Below are positions 1 through 15,300 of a stretch of 64,000 bases of DNA, one piece after another. The notes under the pieces are model-generated. The model worked only from the letters and a program-made list of their open reading frames with translations, did not search any database and was not told the DNA's origin. Position 1 is the stretch's first letter. Each line of letters opens with the position of its first letter. The stretch is taken from assembly GCA_028015205.1 (NCBI GenBank), contig CM051516.1, forward strand, positions 49,728,230 to 49,792,229. Reading direction: 5' to 3'. Origin of the DNA: Mytilisepta virgata. Taxonomy: Eukaryota; Mollusca; Bivalvia; Mytilida; Mytilidae. The position numbers and the translations under genes are program-made.

Positions 1-226
1 TGAAAGATACAAATTCATATTTAGAAATTTTACAATGTCATTAAATTATTCCAACCCAATGGTTTGCCCAGCATTGACCCAGCCAGGAATGAGAATTTGA
101 AAATTAATTTTAGTTTGTCTAATGCTTTCCCAAGATAAAATGTCAAAACTAACTACAGACAAATCTTTATTTTTGGATGTATATTTAAATTAAAATGAAG
201 CAATTTTAATAACATCTACTTTATAG

Positions 227-334
227 ATCCGTTGAAGAGCAGATCGAGGCAGCTATGGATAAAGTTTATGTATTGTTTGGTATTGAGATTCTAAAGATAG
301 TTCCAGGTCGCGTTTCAACAGAAGTAGATGCAAG
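227..334 (+). CDS. TALDO1: Transaldolase exon A (first in window)
   Basis: The acceptor 'ttatag' ends at 226. The first base completes a codon from the previous exon. The exon encodes [18 protein letters not shown] and then [10 protein letters not shown] plus two bases of Arg. The donor GT is at 335-336. Confidence 0.93.
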
Positions 335-3300
335 GTATTACTTATCATAATTTTTAAGGAGAAAAATGGATGTGGGGTTTTTGTGCATATGAAATGAAGG
401 AGTAGGGCAAGAAAGGATTTTGAACAAAATCCTATACTGATTAATATAGTCAAACCTTATTTAATATTGGTCGAAACGTTGGGTATTTTTAACTTTTTAG
501 TTTGTTCATGTTGTTGTTGTTTTTTTTACGATTTTATATTTGGTTTTGTTCGACTTGTGTATTTCATACATTTTAGTCGTTTTATGCCCCTTTTGACAGC
601 TCACCATTTCCATTTATTTTTCTTGTTACTTTTTTAATAAGCACCTCTATATACATGTGTAGCAAATCACTTTCTGTAGAGGCACTGTTAAAATGTCTAT
701 GTTATTAACAAAGGTTGTAAAATTAACTTTTGTATAAAGGGCACCTGATTATAAAAGACCCTATCTTTAGTCCTGTGGGTTCCCTTTATACACAGATTTG
801 CCTTTAATTAAACAGAGCAGAATGGGGAAAGGATTTATACACTCATGAAACACTAAAGAAAAGTTCATGTTTTTGGATGCTTTGAAAAATTTTGATCCAG
901 GGAAAATGTACCTGAAACAAAGGGAAACAGTTTGCCAAGTTTGTTTTTATACATGTTATATAATAAAAATAATATCATAAGGATGATAACTGTTCATATA
1001 TTATTATTAGATTATAATCAAACTTTGAAAAAATGCACCTTTTCAGCTATTTCTTTGTGTGACTTTAAAATTGTATAAAAATGTATGTCAGGGAAAAGAA
1101 ATTGTTCATACAATTATATGCTGTTCATTAGCATAATTTCCTAATTTTTTTTTTAATTTATTGAAGGATCGTTTAATCAGAAACAAAGGAAAATACAAAT
1201 TTTCTCTAAATAATTTTCCATTAGCAAAAAATCATTTCTGTTTAGCTGATGATATTATTTCTAACTTGACATGTAAATAATTTTTTGGTTTCATTAAAAT
1301 TTTAAAATATTTAAACCATTGTAGAGTAGAAATTTGATGGCTCAAACTTCAAGTGACCATCAATATCTGCTCGAGTTTTGGGTATTTCCAGTTGCTGAGA
1401 TTTGATTAAGTACACAAAATTGCCAGTGCCATACCGTAAAGCTGATCATTACCATGAAATATTCCAAAGTCCAAAGGTTTTTGAGCCATCATAATATCAT
1501 AAAAAAAATACTACTGCTTACTTCAAGGATCTTGAAATTTCATCAGCCCAAATTTCTTAAAATTGATGGTTTTTTAATTGACAGGATGTCATTTGACAAA
1601 GATGGAATGGTAGCTAAAGCTAAGAAATTTATTGACATGTATAAAGCTGCTGGAATTAGTAAAGAAAGAATTCTCATAAAATTATCCTCTACCTGGGAGG
1701 GAATTCAGGCTGCAAAGTAAGTATACACCATAAAAACAATACTGTTTACTTGAAGGATTTTGGAAATTCATCACCTGCCAGACATTTTTTGATAGACATG
1801 AACTATCAGTTTGCGTTTATTCTTTGGCAACAATGATAATAAACTACAGTCAACTCTCGTTATCTCAAACAGCATAAGTCAAATTTCCGATGTCTTGAAT
1901 TTTTATTGTGGTCCCAAATGTTTTACAGTGCAAATATATGTATTTTGACTCATGTTTAGTGGAATTGAAATGAGTAGAATTTTCTTCTGTCACGAACTAA
2001 AATTTAAGTCCCAAATTATAAACACAATGAAAATTTTATTTGTTATGTTGAATATTTATCATCTTTCAACACATCACCTTGCCGATTAATTGTCTTCACA
2101 TCTAAGTTTTAGTTCCGGTAATTGCGTCGATTGATTTTTTATGCTAAAAACAATACACTTTGATTAGATTAATGAGTGTCAATTTATCTACAAATCTGTT
2201 TAATTAACAACTTAAAAAATTTAATTATTTACTAGTATTTATTGTCATGCACTTGGTGTGTACACAGTACAGACAGTCAAATCTTTTTGTTCTATTTTAA
2301 TCAATCGGGTTTCGAGATAACGAGAATTGACTGTACTACTGCATTTAATAAAACTGTTATCATGTACGTCTTATCAATATTTTTGGTATATTTATGAAAA
2401 TGTAATGTATATCTATTATTTTATTTTTAACTTGTTTGTCTGTGTGTATTGATAAATTTGATGTCTTCTCTGAAGTCCATACAGGAAAGTGACAAACTTT
2501 TATGATTGTTTAGATTTAACAACTTCTAAATTACTAAATTGCATAAGTTAAGATGAACTTTAAATATTAAAACTTAATGTAGCTGTATTTGATAATCTGT
2601 ATAAAAAATTCAGAATCTTCAGTTGTTTTGTCACATTGAGACTTCAAATTCTTATTGTTGATCATTTCAGAGTGCTAGAGAGTCAGTATGGGATACATGT
2701 TAATATGACTTTACTGTTTAACTTTTATCAAGTAAGTAAATAAATGTAATATACAGAAACTGATGCCATCCTGTCAGATTGTTGTCTCATTCTCATCAGC
2801 CTGTCATATTTGTTTTTTTTTCCTGAAAAAAAAAGTTATTTGTATGGGGAAGTAATAGGCAGCTAAAAATCATTATGAACAAAAACTTGAATTTGAAATG
2901 ATATGCTGTCACTCAGACAGCTTTTGTTTAAAATATATTTTTATGCCTTGTGACTTATGTATTTGTTATATTTTGAAATTTCATTGTGAAATTTTCAGGC
3001 AAATTATGACAATATGTATATTATTTATATATTTTTAGCTCACCTGGCTAAAAGCCAGGGTGAGCTTTTGCCATCACTTTGCGTCCGTCGTCCGTCCGTC
3101 CGTCCATCCGTCGTCTGTCGTCCGTCCGTTAACTTTTCACATTTCAATCTTCTTCTAAAAAACCACTGAACCAAATGGAACCAAACTTGGCAGCAATGTT
3201 CCTGTGAAGGTCCTTTACAGAATTTGTAATTTTGGTGCTGATCGAATATTCAACATGGCTGCCAGGCCCAATAATGTGTTCTGATTGGCTGAAATTTCAA

Positions 3301-6300
3301 AAATCTTCTTGTTTAGAGAACCACTGAATGGAATGTAACAAAACATGGCATGAATGTTCCTTATGAGGTGCTGACCAAGTGTTGTTACTTTGTTGCCGAT
3401 TCATCATCCAAGATGGCCGCCAGCGGGGGACTAAGTTTAACATAGAACCCTATGGGAAATTCATACAAATGACTTCTTTTAGAGAACCACTGAATGGAAT
3501 GAAACTAAATCTGGCATGAATGTTCCTTATTAGGTGCTGACCAAGTGTTGTTACTTTGTAGCCGATCCATCATCCAAGATGGCCGCCAGCGGTGGACTAA
3601 GTTTAACATAGAACCCTATGGGAAATGCATACAAATGAGTTCTTTTAGAGAACCGTTGAATGGAATGAAACCAAACATGGCATGAATGTTCCTTATGAGG
3701 TGCTGACCAAGTGTTGTTACTTTGTAGCCGATCCACAATCCAAGATGGCCGCCAGCGGGGGACTTAGTTTAACATAGAACCCTATGGGAAATGCATACAA
3801 ATGACTTCTTTTAGAGAACCACTGAATGGAATGTAACAAAACATAGCATGAATGTTCCTTATGAGGTGCTGACCAAGTGTTGTTACTTTGTTGCCGATTC
3901 ATCATCCAAGATGGCCACCAGCGGGGGACTAAGTTTAACATTGGACCCTATGGGAAATGCATACAAATGACTTCTTTTAGAGAACCACTGAAAGGAATGA
4001 AACCAAACATGGCATGAATGTTCCTTATGAGATGCTTACCAAGTGTTGTTACTTTGGTGCCTATCCATCATCCAAGATGGCCACCATCAGGGGACTTAGT
4101 TTAACATAGGACCCAATGGGAAATACATACAAATGTCTTCTTCTATAGAACCACTGAATGGAATGAAACCAAACATGGCATAAATGTTCCTTATGAGATG
4201 CTTACCAAGTGTTGTTACTTTGGTGCCTATCCATCATCCAAGATGGCCGCCATCAGTGGACTTAGTTTAACATAGGACCCAATGGGAAATACATACAAAT
4301 GTCTTCTTTTAGAGAACCAAAGTATGGAATCAAACCAAATATGGCATTGCTAAAAATAGAAAAAAAGGGGGGGGGTGAATTTAAAAAATCTTCTTATATG
4401 AAACTGCAAGGCCAGTTGGCAGTAATGGTTCTTAGGAGGTTTTCTTTCAGAAATATGTCCAATGACCCAGACTGTTAACCAAGATGGCCGCCACAGCTGA
4501 ACTTAGTTTAACATTGGGCCCTATGGGAAAATTCATTGAAAAATCTTCTTGTCTTAAACCACTTGACCGATTGGAACCAGACTTGGCAGCAATGGTCCTT
4601 AGATGGTCATCTTACAGATATTTGTCTGATGACCCGGACTGTCAACCAAGATGGCCGCCACAACCAAACTTAGTTTAACATAGGGCCCTATAGGAAAATT
4701 CATTGAAAAATCTTCTTGTCTGAAACCACTTGACATATTGGAGTAGGACTTGGAAGCATTGGTACTTAGGAGGTCCTTTTTCAGAAATGTGTCTGATATT
4801 TCATGGACTGTGAACCAAGATGGCTGCCACAGCAGAACTTAGTTTAACATAGGACCCTATGGGAAATTCACTGAAAAATCTTCTTGTCTGAAACCACTTG
4901 ACATATTGGAGCCAGACTTGGCAGCATTGGTCCTTAGGAGGTCCTCTTTCAGAAATGTGTCTGATCACCCGGATTGTCAACCAAGATGGCTGCCACACCG
5001 ACCTTTGTTAAATATTGGACCCTATAGGAAAAATTCATTTAAAAATCTTCTTGTCTGAAACTGCTTAGCCAGTTGGAACAAGACTTAGCAGAAATGGTCC
5101 TTAGATGGTTCTCTTTTAGAAATGTATCCGATGACCTGGACAGTCAACCAAGATGACTGCCACAGCTGAAATTAGTTTAACATAGAATCCTATAGAAAAA
5201 CCAGCCAAATTTGCTGCTACACTTAAATTTTTAGGTCTGCTCAAGGTGAAAAGTTAAATCCAGGTGAGCGATACAGGCTCTTGAGAGCCTCTAGTTTTAA
5301 ATTTTAACCGTTAATTTGTTATCTAGTTAAGAATTCAACACAACCCATTCAAAATCATAAATTTAATTAGTTTCAATGCGGTCAGTCTGAACTGTCTCGG
5401 TAGAAATTCTTACTTGTTTAACACCAGGTTTTATGGGTCCTCATTGTACATGTTGGTAATATATCCTTATAATTTGGATCACACGTCCTGCGTCATGTCA
5501 GTAAATTACATGTTTTTTTCTATTGATGTAATTGATTTTGTTTGTTTGTTTAGTTGGGGTTTAACGCCGTTTTCAGCACATTTTGGCCATTTCGTGGCGG
5601 CCAGTTTTTATTTGGTGGAGGAAGCCGGATTACCCGGAGAGAACCACCGACCTTCGGTAGGAAAATTGGCAATCCTTGTCAATTAAGATCGGAGTCGAAC
5701 ACACCCCCCACAGGTGAGATTCGAACTCACAACCCCAGCGTTGACAGGCTAGTGATCAGTAGTAGTCATGACGAACTACCTAGACCACTCGGCCACCGAG
5801 GCCCCTTGATGTAATTGAATAGAGAATAGAACAGTAGAACTTACTTCTCGAAACCAAAGTCACCTCTGAAATTAGTTATTGGCATTGGTAGTTCAAGTTA
5901 ACAAGATCAAGAAAAAACTCCAATTCTGAATCAGTATTGAATTTTTGTAAATTTATTAAATTTGTGACCTATTTAACATAATTCTTAATGTAAATGAAAT
6001 CATTTTATTTTTTGTGGTTGTGGAAACCATAAGATCAGTCATACATACGCATATTACCTATAGTTTGTAAACATCAACCTGTAATGCATCAATATTATTT
6101 TTCACACATCTTGATTGTTTGACATGTACACCAATTGAAAAGTTCAATTCAAATGTATTGGGAGTAAATTGTGTGATTTTATTGTTTAGCCTGCAACGAA
6201 TGTCGTGTAAGGCAAGATACAGGTATTGCTTTGCTCTGGCGGGGCAGGGGTGTAAAAATTTTAAAAACTTTGCACACATAATGCCTACACTAAATATCTT

Positions 6301-9300
6301 TGGTCCACAGATACAGTATGATATGAACTTTGGAGCAGTATACTTGTTTTGTGACATTGACATCGTTTTCATGGTTCATTGTATTCATGAACATTTGTAA
6401 AATCTGCGTCCAAGTTTCATGATGAAGTCCATTTCTCAGCAACTGTAATACATGTGCCCATCATATATGGTCTATAGATAGTTCTTAGTGCCATTGTGAC
6501 ACTTGTCTCTGGACCTTCACCTCTATTTCATGGTTGAGTGACTTGCATCAGAGTTTTGTGATTAAGTCCATTTCTCAGCAACTGCAATACATAGACCCAT
6601 CATATTCCTTGGTGGGTACATGCCGTCTGACACCTGTCACCTGATATTGACCTAATTTTATGCTTGAATGACTTGAAGCAAATTTTCACAAACAAGTCCA
6701 TTTTTCAGCAAATGTAATATTTCAGATTTTCAATGTTTTGTCTATAGATATTTTTTGGTGGGTTCATACCAGTCTAAGACCTGTTAGCTGACCTTGCACA
6801 CAGTTTTAGACGTGTGATTTGCACCAGATATTTCAGACAAATGTCCCATGACATAAATGTTTCTTTAGTCAGGTATCAGATAAATTATTTTCTTTTCCTT
6901 GGATTTTGAATTTGTGGACCTTTCTCATTTTTGTCGCTTCCATATTCTGTGTCCACAGACAATCTGTTTGAAAATTTAATTCAACTGAATTTGAAAAGCC
7001 ATGTGAGAGTAAATATACAAAGAAATAATGTAAAAAATGACTAGTTTTCAAAATGGTTTTGGATGTCCATAGAGTAAGAGCAAGCTGAGTTCATGCCAAT
7101 GAAACTTATCGTTGCATTTATGTAGTTAATATTTGATTGTAAATTATAATGATTCAGATTATGAAGAAAACAGTTTAAGACAAACACTTCTTATTTAGTG
7201 ATGAACATTCTGTGAAATTGTACCTGCAAAATCATACAGTATAACCTCAGATTGTATGGTAAAAGGATTACATGTACCCTTCAAATGCAAACATCAATGG
7301 ACATATTGAAATATTTGGACACAAGGAACATCCAGATGTCACTTTATTACTTTTGCTTCCTCAAATACAGCATATAAAATGATAACCTTAATAGATCGCA
7401 AATTTTTGTTTGTTGTCTGGGATTTATAATGATAAATAAAGTAAATCCATATAGTTATTTCTGAATTTACAGTGTGAAAACTCTCCTAAAATGCATTGGC
7501 TATATTACAGTGTCAGTCATAGATTTCTTCTATCTTAGTTTGTGCATGTGACTTATTGAAAAAAAATCTGTGTATTTTAGGCTGTGGCATGTGCAGAAGC
7601 AGGAGCTACATTAATTTCCCCATTTGTTGGAAGAATTTTTGATTGGTATGTTAAAAACACAGATCAGAAATCATTTCAGCGCTTAGAAGATCCTGGTTAG
7701 TACAGAAGTGTATTATAATTGGTGTGATCCTGTGTAAAAGTAAAATATCATATTTTGATCTTTGATCATAAGGTTATGGATGATAACAAAACAGGATTGA
7801 TGTTTTATTGATAAGACACAAATACTAGGAGGTATATTTTGCTTAATTCTATTTGTTGAGGCCTTTCCAGATTTTGTACAATCAGCTGTATTGAGTTCAG
7901 TTTTTATTGGTGGAGGAAGCCAGAATAAAACCAAGATTTTCAGCACCTTTTATAGGAATACTGGTAATCTTTGTCTATCCATGTCATACACAAATGATTT
8001 CTAATAACATGAACTATCTTGACAGCTTATAAAGCCAACAAATTACAATGGAACCCTACTTCTTATTTTCAAACTTTTTGTTAAATAATATTTCTACAGT
8101 GTATATGTACATAGTTAGTAAAATTTCCAAGATTCTAATATGGTTGTGTGTAGGATTCAACTGATATGGTGTCTTACTGGCTATAATTGAATGAACATTT
8201 TGATGGGAGGATTGAAAAGAATTTTTATACTAATTTCATCTCTTGAAATAATTATACAAAACAGCCCAGACACATGCATAAACATTTACTGAATATTTAG
8301 CAGTTTTTTGTGCACATTGATGAAAAGTTGTATATGCAGTCACAGAATAAAAATTAGATTCTTCGTTTAATATTATTTTTCAGGAGTTAAAAGTGTAACA
8401 AAAATTTACAATTATTATAAAAAATTTGGCTACAGTACTGTAGTGATGGGTGCTTCCTTCAGAAATACGGATCAGATTCTAGGTCTAGCAGGATGTGATC
8501 TATTGACAATCTCGTAAGTTAAATTTTTTTGTTATAAAAAGGCCATGTGAGTTTTTGCCATCACTTTGCGTCCGTTGTCCGTCCACATTTCATATTTTCA
8601 TCTTCTTCTGTGAAACCTTATGTCCAAATTGACCAAACTTGGCAGGAATGTTTATTGGGTGGTTCTGTACAACTTAATGTTTTTTTTGGCAATTGGATAT
8701 TCAACATGGCTACCAGGTACAGATAATTCATTATGATTGGACTTATCTTTAAAGCTCTTCTTGTCAGAAACTACTGAGCCAATTGAATTGGTTTGTTGCA
8801 TGAATGATCCTTGGATGAACCCCCACAAAACTCATGTTTTTTTCCCAATCGGAAAATTCAAGATGGCCGCCACAGACGTACTAAGTTTAACATTGGACCC
8901 TATGGGGAAATTTATATTAATGTCTTCTTGTCAGAAACTACCAATCTAATTGAAATGTTTTTAAGTATGACAAGCATTGAATGAACCTCTACAAAACTCA
9001 TGTTTTTTGTGCCAATTGGAAATTCAAGATGTCCGCCACAGCCCTACTTAGTTTAACGTTGGAGCCTATGGGGAATTTTGTACAAAGGTCTTGTCAGAAA
9101 CTACCAAGCCAACTGAAATGTTTTTGATGTGTGAATGATCATTTGATAGACCATTACAAAATATATGTTTTATGTGCCGATCAGAAATTCAAGATGGTTG
9201 CCACAACAGGACTTAGTTTAACATTGAACGCTATGGGAAATTTGTACAAAAGTCTTTTTGTCAGAATCTACCAAACGAATTGAAATATTTTTATGTATGA

Positions 9301-12300
9301 ACAAGCATTGGATGAACCTCTACAATAGTTATGTTTTCTTATGGCGATCTGAAATTCAAGATGGTCGCCACAGCCGTATTAGTTTTACATTGGATCCTAT
9401 GGGGAAATTTGTAGAAAGGTCTTCTTGTCATAAAGTACTAAGCCAATTCAAATGTTGTTGTTGCATGCAGGTCCTTTCATAAATGTCTGCTACAAAAGTT
9501 ATGTTTTCGTGCTGATGGGAATCCAAGCTAGCTGCCACAACTTAGTTTAACATTGGACACTGGAAGAATTCTTTACATACATGTATCTTATCTAGAAGTG
9601 CTGGGAACTGTAGAACAATTCCTAACAGATCTTATATAGAAGCCCTTTGTCAGTTGTGGTCACCTAAAATCCAGGTGAGCGATTCAGGCTCCATGGAGCC
9701 TCTGGTTTCTTAGGAGCTTTGAAAGTCCAATAATTTAGGTCATAGCTCAAAATGATCACTTACTGCATTGGTAAACCAATTGTGATCTTAATTGGCCATA
9801 ATGATTTCTGTCTTGTTTAATCTTGTTAAAATGGATTTGGGTGATGCCTATGGGTTTAAAGAATTTAATATATGATTTTTATTACAAAAGAGGTTGGATT
9901 TTTATGAGGTACTGTGTCTGAAATTGTAATTTCAAAGTTTCATTTATTTTTAGACCAGCTTTATTGAAAAAGCTTTCAGAATCAAATGAGCAGATATCTG
10001 CTGTTTTATCAGAAAAATCAGGTATGTATTGACATTTTTATATATATTTATACAGCTGCAAATATTTGCGGACATTATGGTATGAGCCTGTAATTGTTGG
10101 CATCCTTAGCTCATTTACTTTTATTCTATTGAAGGTATCCTTACAGTATTTTACCACAACAGTTCCTCATAAGAAATACAGGTCGGGATTGATTTTGAGA
10201 AATCTGGCCCTCCCATTTTTTCTCCTGGGGATCATCAAAGATTTTTTGAGAATTTTGCTACAACTTTTATTTTTAGTTTTTAATGTTCCTTGATGAAAAT
10301 TTAAAAACTTCTTCAGATTTGTTTTTCACTGTCTCTTACTGCTTTAGAGATAAAAGGGGCCAAAAAGAGGGACACACCCATTAATTTTCAAAACTTCTTT
10401 ATTTCTTATCCGATTTTGATGAATTTTTTAATTGGTTTGTCATAACAGTTACTCCTGTCATTTTTGTGGAACTTTTGTCATTGCAGAGATAAAAGGGATT
10501 AAAGGGGCCAAATTTGCCATTTTGCAATACACCTAAAATTTTTAATTCAATTCTAATTGGGAATTTTCCTTTTAATTCATCTTGATGAGTGCTTCCAGTG
10601 GTGTTTCAACACATTTCTTCTATCTTTCAAGGTTTTTGAGATGTAAAAATCTAAGCTCATACGACAATATAAAACAAGGAAAATAAATGGAAGTGGTGAG
10701 CTGTCAAAAGGGCCTAAAACGACTTAAATGAATAAAATACTCAAGTTGAACAAAACCAAATATAAAATCGTAAAAAGACAAACTAAAAAGTTAAAAATAC
10801 CCAACATTTCGACCAAAAAAATAAAAACATGCTGACTCTTTGAAAGCCAGAGCAAGAGTCTATTTTCCTTGTTTTCTTTTTGTGATATACCTGGTAAGGG
10901 GTTAGAAGGGCCAAAAAAAAGCATTGTGGGTTGATATGTAAATTTTTTCTTTTTCATCCAATTCTTTTGGGGATTATTTCTTTTAATTCACCTTAGTGCT
11001 TTCATAATTACAGAGGTGTTTACTATTACAGAATTTCCGTAATTGTCCTGGATTTTAGATTCAAAATATGGATTACGGAATACGATTTACCTCCGAAAAT
11101 TGAGCTTTCTGATTTTGTACCAAAATTTTTTTTTATTATTCTCGGTTGTGTAAATGCTTTGTAATAATTATTGTACTTGATTTTCCAGTAATGAAAAGCA
11201 TTTTTATGACATTGATGATGAATACTTGAATTAGTTCTAGACTTAACACAATATAAGATGCATTGATGGCAGGTCAGCGTGTTTCTTTATGGTAGTTTTC
11301 ATGCTGAAATTTGGGATTACTGACAAAGGGCCCAAATTACTGACAAAAAATCATTAACATTTCTGAAAACACCAGAAAGGGGGAAACACCTCTGTCATTA
11401 TGTTAACAAATTTGTCCTATCTTTTTGTTTCCTTGATACACGGGAAAAATGTTTATTTTTCATCTGATTTCAATGTAGATTTTTTCTTTTAAGTCGTCTT
11501 GATGAATGCTTTCAGTAGTATGTCATTTTGTGATCGTATCATGCAGTGCATAGCGAAACCCTTTATACTATATTTAATTGACTTATTATTGACCATGATG
11601 CATGCGAATTGAAAAAAATGCAGCTTGCAGACAAAATTCTTATTTTTTCGTTGATTGTGAATGAAATTTTGATTTCTCATTTGCCTGTATTCATAGTACT
11701 CTTGAACAACTTGAAAATAGGAAAACGTATGTTTTGTAAACATGAGTAAGACTATTTGGTGGCAAAAATTTCCTAAATCCAAAATTCCGATCTTTTCCAG
11801 AAAACAATCTTAACATGTTGGTGTAGTGATAATACACTGTATATGGTGGTTGTATGAATTTTGGTAAATATTGCCTCAAGCAGACTTCATATTGCACAAG
11901 CTTGTAAGTGCAGTATGATGTACTGCATGGGACAATATTCATGCAATAACCATTTCATTATAAAATATTTTCTATTATTTCCACTTTTCTATCAAGAGCA
12001 TCAATAATCTTACCAAAATATATAGCATATTGAACTATTTGACAAATGAACAGTAAACTTTTATTAGCAATGCAATATGAAGTCATTTACAAACTGGGAA
12101 ATTTATTAGTGATTTCCCTTGTATATAAAATCATAAATCTGTTGTAAGTTACTTTATGCATATAAGTATTATTCAAATGAGGTTTTTCTTGAAATAATTG
12201 AATGTTGATACCTGCATGTACCATGTTTTATAGGGATGTTCCGATTATCGATTATAATTGAAAATCAATCGATTATTTTTTTAGATTACCTGGCCTAAAA

Positions 12301-15300
12301 GGCCATGTGAGCTATTCTCATCACTTTGCGTCCGTCGTTGTTGTTGTCATCGTCGACATTGTAAACTTTTCACATTTTTATCAACTCCTCTGAAACTACT
12401 GAACAAATTTAAACCAAACTTAAGTGGAATGGTCCCCTTTAAAACTTGTGTTCGGTTTCCCAGGGCGCCATCCAATATGGCTGCCATGGTCGGACATAGT
12501 TTAACCTTGGACCCTATGGGAATTTTAACATTTTCGTTATCTTCTCTGAGACCATTAGGCCAATTTGAACCAGACTTTGGTGGAATGGTTTTTGGGTGGC
12601 CCCTTTTAAAATTCGTGTTCGGTTTCCTTGAATGCCATCCAACATGGCCACCATGGCTGGACTTAGTTTACTTTTTCGTCAACTCCTTTGAAACCACTGA
12701 ACCAATTTCAACCAAACTAAACTTGGATGGTCCCCTTTAAACTCTTTGTTTGGTTTTCTGGGGTGCCATCCAATATGGCTGCCATGGTTGGACATAGTTT
12801 AACCTTGGACCCTTACGTCCGCCAACCCAGACTTCCAACCGACATGGCTGCTGTTACTAAAAATAGAAAAAGGAGGGATGAATTTCAAAATTCTTCTATG
12901 ACACTACAAGGCCAGTTGCAACCAAACTTGACAGTAATGGTCATTAGAAGGTTCTTTTTCAGAAGGATGTCTGATGACCCAGACTTTTAACCAAGGTAAC
13001 AGCCACAGCTGAACTTAGTTAAACATAGGGCCCTATGGGAAAATTAATTGAAATATCTTCTTGTCTGAAACCACATTACAAATTGGAACCAGACTTGGCA
13101 GCAATGGTCCTTGTCAAGAACAACCGAGTCATGGCTATTTATAAGACTAAGTAATTCAAGAAATACTGAAAATTTAACAATGTTCACCAATATAAATTAT
13201 CTAAAGTACTTCCAGTAAAGAAATGGACAACGGACGGACGGACAAACTCCAACACTGGAAATTCCACCATTAAAGTTTCAAATCAGTTTTACAGCTATAA
13301 AATCGAACAAGTCCACCATACGGTATTAGGTAAATAAACGAGTATACTCAGATGCAACAGGCTATGTCCACCATACAGTTACAGTCAAAGTAAGCTTGGA
13401 AACACTCCAACATCCAACATGAGTTAACGTAAAGGTACTGTTGTACAAAATACTGCCGTACTACACTGCATACTACTACAAGGCCATAATACACCGTATA
13501 CTACTACAAGGCCATACTACACTTTATATATACTACTGCAAAGCCATACTGTACATTATGGGACCTATGAAATATATGACAATTTCATAACGATACTATT
13601 TTGAAAACATCTGACAAACTGTAAATTGCATAACAGTTCAAATATGTCAAAATACATGTATGTAATACACTCCGTACATAAAATAGTACCAAATAACGTG
13701 ACTGTGTCGCATATACTACTAATATACTGATTTACATACAAATTTACTACTCCGTGCGCGTTTGCACATATATACTACTACAATTTGTACAAGTATGTTG
13801 CACATTTTACTACTCATACTAAATTCTTATGAATTTACGGTTTACACAAAGCAGTTTACCAGTAAAATGTTAACTTCCATGCGGTAAACAATTTTACAAA
13901 CTATCGTAGATATACTCCGAGCATAATACACTCATTACATCTCAAAAATAAGTAATACTAATACACCATGCATAGTAAAGCACTCAAAAACAGTATTTCG
14001 TACGTATAATAAAACTAGCATCCAGTAAACAAATTGAATATTAACACATGTACAATAAATGTATGTAAAAACGGCGAAAAAAGTATAAAACATGTAAATT
14101 TCAGCGGAATGATGTCTGGCAGTTTTAGCACCGTTTAATATTAACTATATGAATAAGTAAAACTGTAACTTACCATAGAAGGAATGAGAATATTCACTCC
14201 ATGTGCAGCACACTACACAAAGATGTGTGTCTATCAGTGACAATCGTTAAACTGAATCCAATAAAGAGATAAATTTAAAGGTACAGGTGTTACAGTCTGA
14301 TGATTGAGGCATTGTAAAGGGTATTTAAATAAAAATCGATAAATATCCGACGCACCATATAAAGACTTAAAACTAAATATAAAGCAGTCAAAACAAGGCT
14401 TTTGACAACACCTCCCCTCTTCAAGAAGTACGTAGTACTTGCCAATACAACGTATGCACAAAATCCAATTCACTAAATTTTAAAACCATCACAATAACCA
14501 TTCAGTGCGACTTGACCGGACAGTACCTGATCCCTTTACAAGAGTCCAAATTGACTCAACTATACCGACTCAAGAAACGAACCAAACTATACATTACTTG
14601 AAGATAAATTTGGTATAATTCGCAAAATACCAACAACAAGGTAAGCAAGGATTCTTTGCTCAATATAGAACAAATCAGGTCACACCAAATATGGATAAAT
14701 CTGCCCACAACATCACGGTTTCATCGCATCTGAATAAAACCGAATCAAACTGCAATGTTAAACTAAATTCTACTCAAATAATTAGCTCCCACATTAGACT
14801 TCCCACTTACCGCCTGTATTTTGAACTTGTATGGTTGTAATGCCAAAGCCCATCTCATAATTCTAGCATTTGTTACCTTCTTGGAATTTAAATACATCAA
14901 GGGTTTATGGTCTGTTTCCAACAAGAATTCGTGGCCATACAAATACCTCTGAAACTTTGTAATAGCCCAGACTATCGCAAGGCATTCCTTTTCCACTGTA
15001 TGCATCCTCATTAGTTTTCAACTTCCTACTAGCATATGCCACTGGCATATTTATACCACCTTCATTCTGCATTAAAACTGCCCCAATACCTCTATCCGAC
15101 GCATCTGTCGCCAATATGAATGTCTTAGTCATATCAGGAAGTTTTAATATAGGAAACTTAACCAATGCATTCCTTAACGCTTGAAAAGCATTTTCCTGTG
15201 CACAGCCCCATTGAACTACATTTGGCTCACCTTTTTTCGTCAAGTCTGTAAGCGGCAATGCAAGTACCGAAAAATTTGGAATAAACTTCCTGTAGAACCC

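Noticed and set aside
3551..4998. Several minus- and plus-strand frames of 60-75 codons in repeat R1
   Set aside because: They recur with the 166-bp monomers and change sense with each monomer. They are by-products of the repeat.
3037..5294. Regularly spaced repeats as a possible CRISPR array
   Set aside because: The 166-bp monomers are contiguous tandem units without unique spacers, and the genome is animal.
5414..5814. Two overlapping plus-strand frames (86-90 codons)
   Set aside because: They run through the SINE body and its tRNA-like head, whose own orientation is minus.
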